Below are positions 46,298-53,860 of a stretch of 64,000 bases of DNA, in pieces; within the stretch, counting starts at the first letter, position 1; each line of letters begins with the position of its first letter. Position numbers and translations under genes: made by a program. Origin of the DNA: Nocardia cyriacigeorgica GUH-2 (GTDB lineage Bacteria > Actinomycetota > Actinomycetes > Mycobacteriales > Mycobacteriaceae); contig NC_016887.1 of NCBI RefSeq assembly GCF_000284035.1, positions 3,100,001-3,164,000 of the forward strand, written 5' to 3'. The notes below the pieces were generated by a model. The model saw only the letters and a list, made by a program, of their open reading frames with translations. It was not told where the DNA came from and did no database searches.

Positions 46298-46774
46298 TCA
46301 AGCCGTTGGCTGCTGTTCCGGTGCGTCGGTTCGGCCGATGGTTCGGTCGTCCGATTGCCCACTTCCAGCAGCGAGGCCCTCGTGGGCCGCGCGAGCCCTT
46401 GCCAATAGCTGGCGTACCTCTCTTGGAGTGATTTCCAGTAGCTCGCTGATTTCGATCTCAGCCAACCCTGTTTCACGCATGCGGGCAGTTGCGCCTGCTT
46501 GCCGAACGTGGTGTTCGGCTTTCTCCCGTTCGGCTTGTTCTTCGATTGATCGAATCGCCTGTTTCAGCGCTGCTACTTCGCGGGCGATTTTTGCTTCGCA
46601 TTCGGCGATTGCGTGCCATTCGGCGATGTAGTCCTTGATCGCAGCGCGTATTACACGTTCGCGCTCCCTGGCTTCGTCTTTGCGGCGGCGTTCGCGTTCA
46701 CGCGAGCGTTCTAGCCGCTGGATGAGCTCCGGCGAACGGTTTCTGCGCGATGGACGCGGCGAGCCAGACGCCAT
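46298..46774 (-). CDS. Basic coiled-coil protein with C-terminal HTH-like segment
   Basis: 158 residues. A long charged helix (RLERSRERERRRKDEARERE onward to about residue 105) is a predicted coiled coil. It is followed by LAEIEISELLEITPREVRQL and LLARARAAHEGL, which could be a helix-turn-helix. GAGGAGG lies before the ATG at 46774. It is divergent from the first amidoligase gene, so it could regulate that cassette. No family is recognised. Confidence 0.6.
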   Translation of the reverse strand: MASGSPRPSRRNRSPELIQRLERSRERERRRKDEARERERVIRAAIKDYIAEWHAIAECEAKIAREVAALKQAIRSIEEQAEREKAEHHVRQAGATARMRETGLAEIEISELLEITPREVRQLLARARAAHEGLAAGSGQSDDRTIGRTDAPEQQPTA

Positions 46775-46892
46775 ACCAGGCCTCCTCGACAGTGGCCTGC
46801 CTACCTGACCTCCCACGACAAGCCTACTCTCCTGCCGGCCATTTCGCTCCCGGGCGGACATCACGGCTACGCCCCCACTCCTGTAACCCAAC

Positions 46893-46927
46893 GCCGGATC
46901 GCAACTGCGGTCCGGCTTTTCTTTTCT
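46893..46927 (+). terminator. Leader hairpin with T-tract before amidoligase 1
   Basis: GCCGGA (46893-46898) pairs with TCCGGC (46911-46916), with an inner CGC/GCG stem and an AACT loop, followed by TTTTCTTTTCT. It looks like an intrinsic terminator but ends 16 nt before the ATG at 46944, and no plus-strand gene precedes it within 700 bp. It could act as an attenuator. Confidence 0.6.
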
Positions 46928-46943
46928 CGGAAGGACATTGCTT

Positions 46944-48134
46944 ATGGCGATCCCTGTTCATCCGCCATGTGCGGTCTGCGCCACGACCATCCCTGGTGTT
47001 CGGCATCTGGTCGGGAGCCAGCGAGTCTGCGCGCAGTGTCATTCCGATTTGCCGTGGTGTGGGCGCTGTGACACTCCTGCGGTGGTGCTCGTCCCGACTG
47101 CTGACTGTGGTCGACTGTGCCGTCCATGTGTTGCTGGATGGTCAGAATGCGCCTCGTGTCGTGGTCTGACCGCGTCGGCGTTACGCGCTGATGGTGGCGG
47201 TCGTGTGTGTCGGCGCTGTTCGCTGGTGTCCTACGACCCGTGCTTTCGGTGCGGCCGGTACTGCCGGGACACACGGTACGTCTCGGGAGGAAGTCGAGCC
47301 TGCAACCAGTGCGCGAGTGAATTGGGCGCGTGCGCGAGTTGCGGGGGCCTGCTGCTTCCGGGTCATCGTTGTGAGGGATGTGCCCGCCGGGGGCATGTGT
47401 GGAACTACACCTACAAGCCTGACCCTCGGTTCCATGGTGAGGGCCCGCTGTTTCTGGGGCTCGAATTGGAAATCGTGGTCCCGGAGTACCGGTTCGAGGA
47501 CTGTGCGCGGACCGCGACCGATCAGCTGGGTCGGCTCGGCTACCTGAAGCGGGATTCCTCGATCCGACCATGCGGATTCGAGTTAGTCACCCACCCGATG
47601 TCGTACCGGTTTGCCCTCGAGGGGTTCCCGTGGCGGCTGCTGGGCACCCTCGCCGAGCGTGGCTGCGTGGCCGACGAATCGGTCGGGCTGCACGTGCATG
47701 TCAGTCGCACCGGGTTCGATTCGCCGGCGCATGTGTATCGGTGGATGAAGCTGCTCTACCGCAACGAGCCCGAAGTGGTGTCATTGGCGCGCCGTCGTTC
47801 CCACTACGCGCCATTCGACGACCGCGCCCGCGCGAAGGCCCGAGAAGCGGCCAAAGGCCCGGTGCACGCACTCGGACTCGACCGCTATCAGGCGATCAAC
47901 CCTCACCCTCGCCACACCTTGGAATTGCGGGTGTTCGCCAGCTCCTTGGAGCCCGGCGAAGTGAAGGCTGCATTGGCGTTCGCGGCGGCGTCGGTGGAGT
48001 ACACGCGCGGCCTGCGGATTCCCGAGGTGCGCGCCGGGGGCTGGGGATGGGGGCGTTTCGCCGAGTGGGTGGCCGCGCGCCCTGAGTACTTGCCGTTGAC
48101 CATGCAGATGGAGGACCTGGCATGTGCCTGCTGA
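46944..48134 (+). CDS. Zinc-ribbon-array amidoligase, copy 1
   Basis: 396 residues. Residues 9-146 hold ten CxxC pairs arranged as five two-pair units with a 30-residue period (C9-C12/C29-C32, C39-C42/C59-C62, C69-C72/C89-C92, C100-C103/C120-C123, C130-C133/C143-C146). A GS-fold amidoligase domain follows: FLGLELEIV (170-178), RPCGFELVTHP, GLHVHVSRTG, RYQAINPHPRHTLELRVFAS. This matches the PF12224-type amidoligases predicted to form amide bonds with ATP. The partner amidotransferase overlaps its 3' end by 13 nt. GGAAGG precedes the ATG. The target is unknown. Confidence 0.8.
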   Translation: MAIPVHPPCAVCATTIPGVRHLVGSQRVCAQCHSDLPWCGRCDTPAVVLVPTADCGRLCRPCVAGWSECASCRGLTASALRADGGGRVCRRCSLVSYDPCFRCGRYCRDTRYVSGGSRACNQCASELGACASCGGLLLPGHRCEGCARRGHVWNYTYKPDPRFHGEGPLFLGLELEIVVPEYRFEDCARTATDQLGRLGYLKRDSSIRPCGFELVTHPMSYRFALEGFPWRLLGTLAERGCVADESVGLHVHVSRTGFDSPAHVYRWMKLLYRNEPEVVSLARRRSHYAPFDDRARAKAREAAKGPVHALGLDRYQAINPHPRHTLELRVFASSLEPGEVKAALAFAAASVEYTRGLRIPEVRAGGWGWGRFAEWVAARPEYLPLTMQMEDLACAC

Positions 48135-48904
48135 CCTATTACCCCGCCGGTGTCGATGCCGACTCGACGGCGTTGATCAACGGAGCGGTCGCCAATCCCC
48201 ACGGTCACGGCTACGCCATCGTCACCGGCGATCGAATCCTGGTGGGCCGCGGCATGTCCGCTGCGAAGTTGATCGCGGAGTTTACCCGGCGCCGGGAACG
48301 CTATCCCGACGGTCCGGCGTTGTTTCATTCCCGCTACGCCACCAAAGGCGCACGCGCCACCGACAATTGCCACCCGTTCCCGCTCGGTCGAGACGGGCGA
48401 ACCGTGCTGGCGCACAACGGCACCCTTCCCAAGCGAGTCCATCCGCGCGCCTACGACCCGCGTTCAGATACCCGTATCGCCGCCGAGGAGTACCTGCCCC
48501 GCCACCCATTCGGGTCGATCGACACCCACCGCGGGCGACGGGGACTGGAGTCGTGGCTTGGATCGAACAAGCTGGTGATCCTCACGATCAACCCCGCCTA
48601 CGCGAAACAGGCGTACCTGTTCGGCGAACGGGCCGGCACCTGGGATGGCGGCGTGTGGTACTCGAACCGCAGCTACCTGCCGCCGGCGCGGCGCGGGTCG
48701 GCTCGGCCGTATTTGTGCCCGTGGCGCGGACATTTCGACACGCGTCGACCGGGTCGCTACTGCGGCCGGTGCGGTTGGTGCTTCGACTGCGACTCCAGCT
48801 TCCCGGTCTGCGTGTGCTTCGACACCACCGCCACTGACAGCGAGCCCACGCACCACCGCAGCCGCGCCCCGGCGGTGGTGCGCCGGATCGATTCGACTCG
48901 CTGA
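48122..48904 (+). CDS. Class II glutamine amidotransferase, copy 1
   Basis: 260 residues beginning Met-Cys, with Cys2 as the expected N-terminal nucleophile after Met removal. The YafJ/GATase_4-like pattern follows: NPHGHGYAIV, FHSRYATKGARATDNCHPF and VLAHNGTLP. The C-terminus has CGRCGWCFDCDSSFPVCVC, a cysteine cluster that may bind zinc. It would hydrolyse glutamine to release ammonia for the upstream amidoligase. The ATG lies inside the amidoligase 3' end (13-nt overlap). A putative terminator follows. Confidence 0.85.
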   Translation: MCLLTYYPAGVDADSTALINGAVANPHGHGYAIVTGDRILVGRGMSAAKLIAEFTRRRERYPDGPALFHSRYATKGARATDNCHPFPLGRDGRTVLAHNGTLPKRVHPRAYDPRSDTRIAAEEYLPRHPFGSIDTHRGRRGLESWLGSNKLVILTINPAYAKQAYLFGERAGTWDGGVWYSNRSYLPPARRGSARPYLCPWRGHFDTRRPGRYCGRCGWCFDCDSSFPVCVCFDTTATDSEPTHHRSRAPAVVRRIDSTR

Positions 48905-48922
48905 CCTTCTCCTCCCAGCCGC

Positions 48923-48972
48923 AAGGGCCCTGTTTCCAGCTGTTTCGGCTGGAAGCGGGGCCCTTTCTCGTT
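48923..48972 (+). terminator. Hairpin with T-rich tail between the two cassettes
   Basis: AAGGGCCC (48923-48930) and GGGCCCTT (48958-48965) form the outer stem, TTCCAGC (48934-48940) and GCTGGAA (48948-48954) the inner one, followed by TTTCTCGTT. It may end the first cassette and sits 24-31 nt before the second amidoligase ATG, mirroring the leader hairpin of cassette 1. Confidence 0.7.
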
Positions 48973-48996
48973 CCATCGAAAGGTCGTGATCGTCCC

Positions 48997-50217
48997 ATGC
49001 CAACTGCCATGATCGCCGCGTTGGAATGCGAGGACTGCTCGCATCCCCTCGACGTCGACCAGGAGCCGGTCACCACGGTCGACAACGAATATCTGTGCCG
49101 CGACTGCGCGGCCCAGCTCCCGCACTGCGACGGATGCGCGCTCCACGCCCGCGACCGTCAGTTGACCGTCGACGACACCTACCTGTGCAGCGAATGCCTG
49201 GTGGGCTGGTCGCGCTGCGATGACTGCTCCCGCCGCAGCCCCGACATCATCTCGATCGTCTCCGGCGGTGACGTCTGCCTCGGCTGCGTCACCGACTACA
49301 GCACCTGCGACGACTGCGACGCCTACGCCAACAGCCTGAACGAAACCGACGGCGGCCGCTGGGTGTGTGCGAACTGCGAGTACGACGACTACACCGACTG
49401 CGCAGACTGCGACCTGCTCATCTTGCGCGACGAAACCTACTGCAACCGCTGCCGTGACGACCACTCGCCTGACCACGACGGGATCTACCGCTACGACTAC
49501 AAGCCCACACCGGTCTTCCATGGCGAAGGTCCGCTGTTTCTGGGGCTCGAGATCGAGATCAAAACTCCCAGCGACGTACTGTCCGACGCCGCCCACACCG
49601 CCGTGAACCAACTCGGTGAGCTGGCCTACCTCAAGCAAGACGGCTCGATCTCGTGCGGATTCGAACTCGTCACCCACCCGATGGCCTACGACTTCGCGCG
49701 CGCCCGGTTCCCATGGGCGCTGTTGACCGACCTGCGTGCACTCGGTGCCTACACCGACGACAACGTCGGCATCCACGTCCACGTCTCCCGCACCGGCTTC
49801 TCCTCTCCCGCCCACGCCTACCGCTGGTTGAAGTTCGTCTACCGCAACGAAGACGCGGTCGTGCGCTTGGCCCGGCGCCGATCCGACAGCTGGGCGATGT
49901 TCTGCCCGAACGCCCGCTCCCGCGCCCTCGCCGACGCCAAGGGCCGCAGCACGATCACCCGCCGCTACCAGGCGATCAACACCCTCCCTGAACACACCTT
50001 CGAGCTGAGAGTCTTCGCCAGCTCGCTGCGCCCGCGGCAGGTGCTGGCCGCGCTGGCGTTCGCCGCCGCATCGGTCGAATACACCCGCGGCTTGACCGCC
50101 GCCGAGATCGCCCGACGCCGCGGCTGGGAATGGGCCGCTTTCACCGCCTGGGTACGGACCCGTCCGCAGTATTCACCGCTGCTCGCCGAAATGGAGGCCC
50201 TCGCATGTGCATCCTGA
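48997..50217 (+). CDS. Zinc-ribbon-array amidoligase, copy 2
   Basis: 406 residues, a diverged paralogue of copy 1 with the same plan. Residues 11-152 hold ten CxxC pairs in five units with a 30-residue period (C11-C14/C34-C37, C44-C47/C64-C67, C74-C77/C94-C97, C104-C107/C124-C127, C135-C138/C149-C152). The amidoligase domain follows: FLGLEIEIK (181-189), GSISCGFELVTHP (216-228), GIHVHVSRTG (258-267) and HTFELRVFASS. The array is more acidic than in copy 1, suggesting a different partner. GAAAGG lies 17-22 nt upstream and no closer strong site is seen. Confidence 0.82.
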   Translation: MPTAMIAALECEDCSHPLDVDQEPVTTVDNEYLCRDCAAQLPHCDGCALHARDRQLTVDDTYLCSECLVGWSRCDDCSRRSPDIISIVSGGDVCLGCVTDYSTCDDCDAYANSLNETDGGRWVCANCEYDDYTDCADCDLLILRDETYCNRCRDDHSPDHDGIYRYDYKPTPVFHGEGPLFLGLEIEIKTPSDVLSDAAHTAVNQLGELAYLKQDGSISCGFELVTHPMAYDFARARFPWALLTDLRALGAYTDDNVGIHVHVSRTGFSSPAHAYRWLKFVYRNEDAVVRLARRRSDSWAMFCPNARSRALADAKGRSTITRRYQAINTLPEHTFELRVFASSLRPRQVLAALAFAAASVEYTRGLTAAEIARRRGWEWAAFTAWVRTRPQYSPLLAEMEALACAS

Positions 50218-50954
50218 CCTTCGTCAAACCCGGCATCGCACCGAACCTGGACAACCTACGGGCGGGTGCGCTGGCCAACCCGCACGGACACGGCTACGCC
50301 ATCCACACCGGCACCGACATCCTCGTCGGCCGCGGCATGAACGCCGACACCCTGATCGATGAGTTCGCCGCCGCCCGCTCCCGCCACCCCGACGGGCCGG
50401 CATTGTTCCACTCCCGCCTGGCCACCCACGGCCCACGCAACCGCGACAACTGCCACCCCTTCGCCGTCGGCGGCGACGAGCGCACCGTGATGGCCCACAA
50501 CGGCATCCTGCCCGCCAACGTCCACCCCAAGCCCGGTGATCTGCGGTCGGATACCCGCATCGCCGCCGAGAACTTCCTGCCCGCGCGGCCGTTCGGGTCG
50601 CTGGACTCCTGGTCCGGACGCGAACGGCTCGAACAATGGCTGGGCACCGACAAGATGGTGCTGCTGACCGTCGACCCCGCCTACCGGCATCCGGCCTACA
50701 TCTTCAACGAACACCGAGGCCACTGGAACGAGGGCAGCTGGTACTCCAACGACAGCTACCTGCTCGCCGCCACCTACGGCTACCTGTGGGAATTCTGCGA
50801 CTACTGCGGCGAACCCGACGACAACGATCTCGGCCCCCACTGCAGCTACTGCGGCTACTGCGCCGAATGCGCACGCCCCTTCCCCGCCTGCGTGTGCCCC
50901 GACCTCGACGGCACCGACCGCTACGCCGACCTGCTCGACCTCGAATACACCTGA
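50205..50954 (+). CDS. Class II glutamine amidotransferase, copy 2
   Basis: 249 residues starting MCILTF, with Cys2 as the predicted nucleophile. NPHGHGYAIH, FHSRLATHGPRNRDNCHPF and VMAHNGILP match the class II amidotransferase fold. The C-terminus has CDYC and CSYCGYCAECARPFPACVC, a cysteine cluster like that in copy 1. It overlaps the second amidoligase by 13 nt, exactly as in cassette 1. It should feed ammonia from glutamine to its partner. Confidence 0.85.
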   Translation: MCILTFVKPGIAPNLDNLRAGALANPHGHGYAIHTGTDILVGRGMNADTLIDEFAAARSRHPDGPALFHSRLATHGPRNRDNCHPFAVGGDERTVMAHNGILPANVHPKPGDLRSDTRIAAENFLPARPFGSLDSWSGRERLEQWLGTDKMVLLTVDPAYRHPAYIFNEHRGHWNEGSWYSNDSYLLAATYGYLWEFCDYCGEPDDNDLGPHCSYCGYCAECARPFPACVCPDLDGTDRYADLLDLEYT

Positions 50955-51036
50955 ACGCCAACCATTCCCCGTACCAGCTGCGGCCAGCGCATGCCCCCGC
51001 CCACGGGCTGGCCAACTACCCCTGGAGTCCCCCGAT

Positions 51037-51291
51037 ATGCGACATAGGCTTGATCTCCCGACGGTTCTCGTGCGAGTCCGCGACCTCGACGGCCACTCGG
51101 CGACGGCCAGTACCGACGGCCACCAGGTGCGCCTGGTGCTGCGCGATGCCAGCCACCCCGACACCGAGTGGCGCTATGTCGATCTCGACGACGCGGCTGC
51201 CGCGGCCCTCGCTGCTGGGCTGGCCGCGGCCAGGCAGCCGCACCCGCGCCCGGCCAGGGTGCGGCGGCGGTTCGGGTGGCGGCGGCGGTGA
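51037..51291 (+). CDS. Hypothetical small protein
   Basis: 84 residues. The first 60 look like a small beta-rich domain (LVRVRDLDGHSATASTDGHQ); the last 20 are Arg/Pro-rich and basic. TGGAG lies upstream of the ATG. Its stop overlaps the next start (GTGA). No family recognised. Confidence 0.62.
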   Translation: MRHRLDLPTVLVRVRDLDGHSATASTDGHQVRLVLRDASHPDTEWRYVDLDDAAAAALAAGLAAARQPHPRPARVRRRFGWRRR

Positions 51292-51680
51292 CCGGCCCAC
51301 ACCCGGACGCCGCGGCGGAGCTCCGGTTTCTGACCGTCCTCGGCGGCCACATCGACAACTGGTTCGCCGACGACGCCAACCTCGACGACCTCGACCAGGC
51401 CCGCGCCCTCATTCACCGCCGGATCACCGCCCTCACCACGCACGACTCGCCGGATACGGGCACCGGCGGCGCCGTCGCGGTCCTGGCCACCGAACTGCAC
51501 CGGCTCCGCGCCAGCCGAGCCCGCACCACGATCACCACCCGCGCCGGCCACATCCATCAGGCGACTGTGCGTGCGGTCCACGCCCGCTACGCCGTCCTCG
51601 GCGTGGGCCCTGGCGAGGTGCTGCTGCCGCTGGAATTCATCGAATCCGTCACCCGTCCCGGACAGGAGAGCCATGCCTGA
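51288..51680 (+). CDS. Hypothetical protein
   Basis: 130 residues from a GTG overlapping the upstream stop by 4 nt. The N-terminal half is helical and acidic (ELRFLTVLGGHIDNWFADDA); the second half is helical and Ala/Arg-rich, ending LLPLEFIESVTRPG. No known domain. It is part of a coupled four-gene run. Confidence 0.6.
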   Translation: MTGPHPDAAAELRFLTVLGGHIDNWFADDANLDDLDQARALIHRRITALTTHDSPDTGTGGAVAVLATELHRLRASRARTTITTRAGHIHQATVRAVHARYAVLGVGPGEVLLPLEFIESVTRPGQESHA

Positions 51681-51915
51681 TGACGTTCTCAGACCGTTGA
51701 ACCGCGACGAGGTCCTGCGCGTCCTCGTCGACGGCCTCGGCCCCTACCTCGAAGCAGCCCAACCGATTCGCAGCATCGCCCGCGCGACCGCCGCCGCGCT
51801 CGACAGCGACGAATTCCACCGACTGCTCACCACTTACGACAACCGGCTGCGCGTGCTGCGAGTGTGCCACCGCGCCCTGACCGCCATCGACCAGCGGAGC
51901 AGCGATGCCGGCTGA
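51673..51915 (+). CDS. Hypothetical small helical protein
   Basis: 80 residues, mostly alpha-helical by composition (NRDEVLRVLVDGLGPYLEAA). CAGGAGAG precedes the ATG, and it overlaps the previous gene by 8 nt. No family recognised. Confidence 0.6.
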   Translation: MPDDVLRPLNRDEVLRVLVDGLGPYLEAAQPIRSIARATAAALDSDEFHRLLTTYDNRLRVLRVCHRALTAIDQRSSDAG

Positions 51916-52408
51916 ACTCAACCGCTGGGTCGCCAGCCTGCGACCCGACCCGCGCTACCTCACCTACCAGCCGGACACCCCGGGCACCCGGGCACAGGTC
52001 CTCATCGTCGGCCAGCACGCCGCCTTCGCCACCCCACCCACCGGCGGGACACCCCTGGCCACGTTTCCCGGCGTCACTCTCGCCGACGTCGGTGCCGGGT
52101 GCGCGGTGATGGGGCTGGTGCGCGTGGAGTACGCCACCCGCGTCGACACCACCGACGCCGACGGCATCCTCCACAGCCGCTGGGAAGACGGCACCTTCGC
52201 CCACCTTCCTCACGGGATCGGCTGGCGGCTCATGCCCGCACAACCCGACCCGACCAGCAACCGCTGGGTCATCGCTACCGGCCGCTGGGCCGCCGGCACC
52301 CGACAAGCCCTGCTCCCCCGCGCGGTTCTCCGCGAAGCCCCCGGCGCCCCCGCCACCGTGGCCGTCCACGACCACAATCCCCACACCGGGCGACCTGCGA
52401 TGGCCTGA
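51905..52408 (+). CDS. Hypothetical protein
   Basis: 167 residues, a soluble mixed alpha/beta composition without cysteines (RAQVLIVGQHAAFATPPTGG; GIGWRLMPAQPDPTSNRWVI). It overlaps the preceding gene by 11 nt, and GCGGAGCAGCG precedes the ATG. No domain recognised; it closes the coupled block that starts at 51037. Confidence 0.62.
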   Translation: MPAELNRWVASLRPDPRYLTYQPDTPGTRAQVLIVGQHAAFATPPTGGTPLATFPGVTLADVGAGCAVMGLVRVEYATRVDTTDADGILHSRWEDGTFAHLPHGIGWRLMPAQPDPTSNRWVIATGRWAAGTRQALLPRAVLREAPGAPATVAVHDHNPHTGRPAMA

Positions 52409-52493
52409 TCCGCACGCCAACAACACCTCACCCGCCAGCCCCCCCCAGGGCACATGCGGGTGGTGTTCCATCGTCGACGGGAGACCAGCCACC

Positions 52494-53192
52494 ATGAACG
52501 ACCACTCTCGACCACCGCGACCACCAGTCAGCGGCCGGACCCCAGTGCCGATGCGGCTGGCCGACGCGCCGACCGCGCAGGGCATGGTCGTTCCGGTCAT
52601 CACCCTCGCCCACCGCGACCGCACCCGGCCGGTGTGGGGCAAGCTCGACCTCGGCCGCCAGCAACACGCGCTGCGTCACCGCCTGTGCCAGATCTGCGGC
52701 GAGCCGCTCACCGACCCGGTCGTGCTGTACATCCGGCCCGCGGACTACCTGCGCGGGGTTGCCGCCGAACCCGGCATGCACCCCGAATGCGCGCAGTACT
52801 CGCGACGGGCCTGCCCCATGCTCGCCGGAACCCAACACCGCTACAACCCCAGCAACAACAACACCCGCCGCTGCTCCGACCCCGAATGCCGCTGCCGCTA
52901 CTGGGCCCCACACGAATCCGATCCCGCCACGGCCACACGCAATGCCAGTGCGGCCGAGGCCTGGTATGAGGCATGGATCAGGCCCGGCGACTATCACCTC
53001 ACGACCGCCCCTGCCGACGCCGACGACCACGGAATCAGTGGAATCACGCTGCACCACAGCATGTTTCGGCGGTTGCGCAAGATCCGCGACGCCGCACCCG
53101 GCACCGCATCTCAACAGCCGGGCGACGTGTTGGCCCTCTTGGCCGCGACTCGCGCACTGTCGGTCTTGCTCGACGGGCACAGCGAGGACTGA
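52494..53192 (+). CDS. Hypothetical protein with cysteine/histidine-rich centre
   Basis: 232 residues. CQICGEPL, HPECAQYSRRACPM and CSDPECRCRYW between about residues 66 and 135 could bind zinc. The N-terminus is Pro/Arg-rich and the C-terminus helical. GGGAGA lies about 10 nt before the ATG. A nested inverted repeat begins 3 nt after the stop. No known family. Confidence 0.65.
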   Translation: MNDHSRPPRPPVSGRTPVPMRLADAPTAQGMVVPVITLAHRDRTRPVWGKLDLGRQQHALRHRLCQICGEPLTDPVVLYIRPADYLRGVAAEPGMHPECAQYSRRACPMLAGTQHRYNPSNNNTRRCSDPECRCRYWAPHESDPATATRNASAAEAWYEAWIRPGDYHLTTAPADADDHGISGITLHHSMFRRLRKIRDAAPGTASQQPGDVLALLAATRALSVLLDGHSED

Positions 53193-53194
53193 CC

Positions 53195-53234
53195 GGTTGT
53201 TCTCCACAGCTGTGGAAGCCCCTGTGGAACAACC
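53195..53234. repeat. Nested inverted repeats with TCCACA/TGTGGA motifs
   Basis: GGTTGTTC (53195-53202) and GAACAACC (53227-53234) enclose a perfect 14-bp palindrome TCCACAGCTGTGGA (53203-53216), with a further CTGTGG at 53222-53227. TTCTCCACA (53200-53208) resembles a DnaA box. It could be a replication- or partition-related site, or a terminator without a T-run. Confidence 0.45.
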
Positions 53235-53299
53235 AAGGCCGAGGTCGACCTGCGTGGTCGGCGGGCGACCCAACACGTTCAACTGAAAGGAGGTGCGTC

Positions 53300-53650
53300 A
53301 TGTTTGCTCGCGGGTGGGCGAGGTTGCGGTGGGAGTACCGCTACTACTTCGTGCGGCGCAAGGCGCCGTTGAGTTCGATTCTGTGGCACCGAGTTCTCGG
53401 CCGCCGGTACAGCCACAGCGGTGTGTATCCGATGTCGGTCGCGTGGATCGAGCCGGACGCCGCGCTATCGATTACCTGCGGGGCGCCTGGCGACAACCAC
53501 CTCCACATCCACGTATACGACGCCGACCGGCGACCGGTCGACACCGTGACCGTCGCGTTGAGCTACCGGCACGCGCACGCCATCGATGAAGCCCTGCTCC
53601 GAGCCCGCCGAATCAGCCGCACCACAGACCTCGAGGCGCGCATCCACTAA
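53300..53650 (+). CDS. Hypothetical small protein
   Basis: 116 residues. A very basic aromatic N-terminus (ARLRWEYRYYFVRRKAPLSS) is followed by a compact domain (SITCGAPGDNHLHIHVYDAD) and a C-terminal helix. GAAAGGAGGTG precedes the ATG, among the best ribosome sites in the window. No family recognised. Confidence 0.68.
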   Translation: MFARGWARLRWEYRYYFVRRKAPLSSILWHRVLGRRYSHSGVYPMSVAWIEPDAALSITCGAPGDNHLHIHVYDADRRPVDTVTVALSYRHAHAIDEALLRARRISRTTDLEARIH

Positions 53651-53860
53651 AGGATGCAGCGGGCGTTCTGCAGCACACCAGCCCACCCCGCGAACGGCCC
53701 CTTGCTGTCGGCGCGACACCGGCCCGGCGGCGACGTCGACCAACCACCGTCCCCGCCCTACGCCCGTGGCAAGCAGCCGCCGGCCACCCCCGCGACGACG
53801 CTTATTCGTGCTCGGTGCGCAGGCCCTGCCCCTGTTTGTTCACTAATCGGAGTCGATGCC

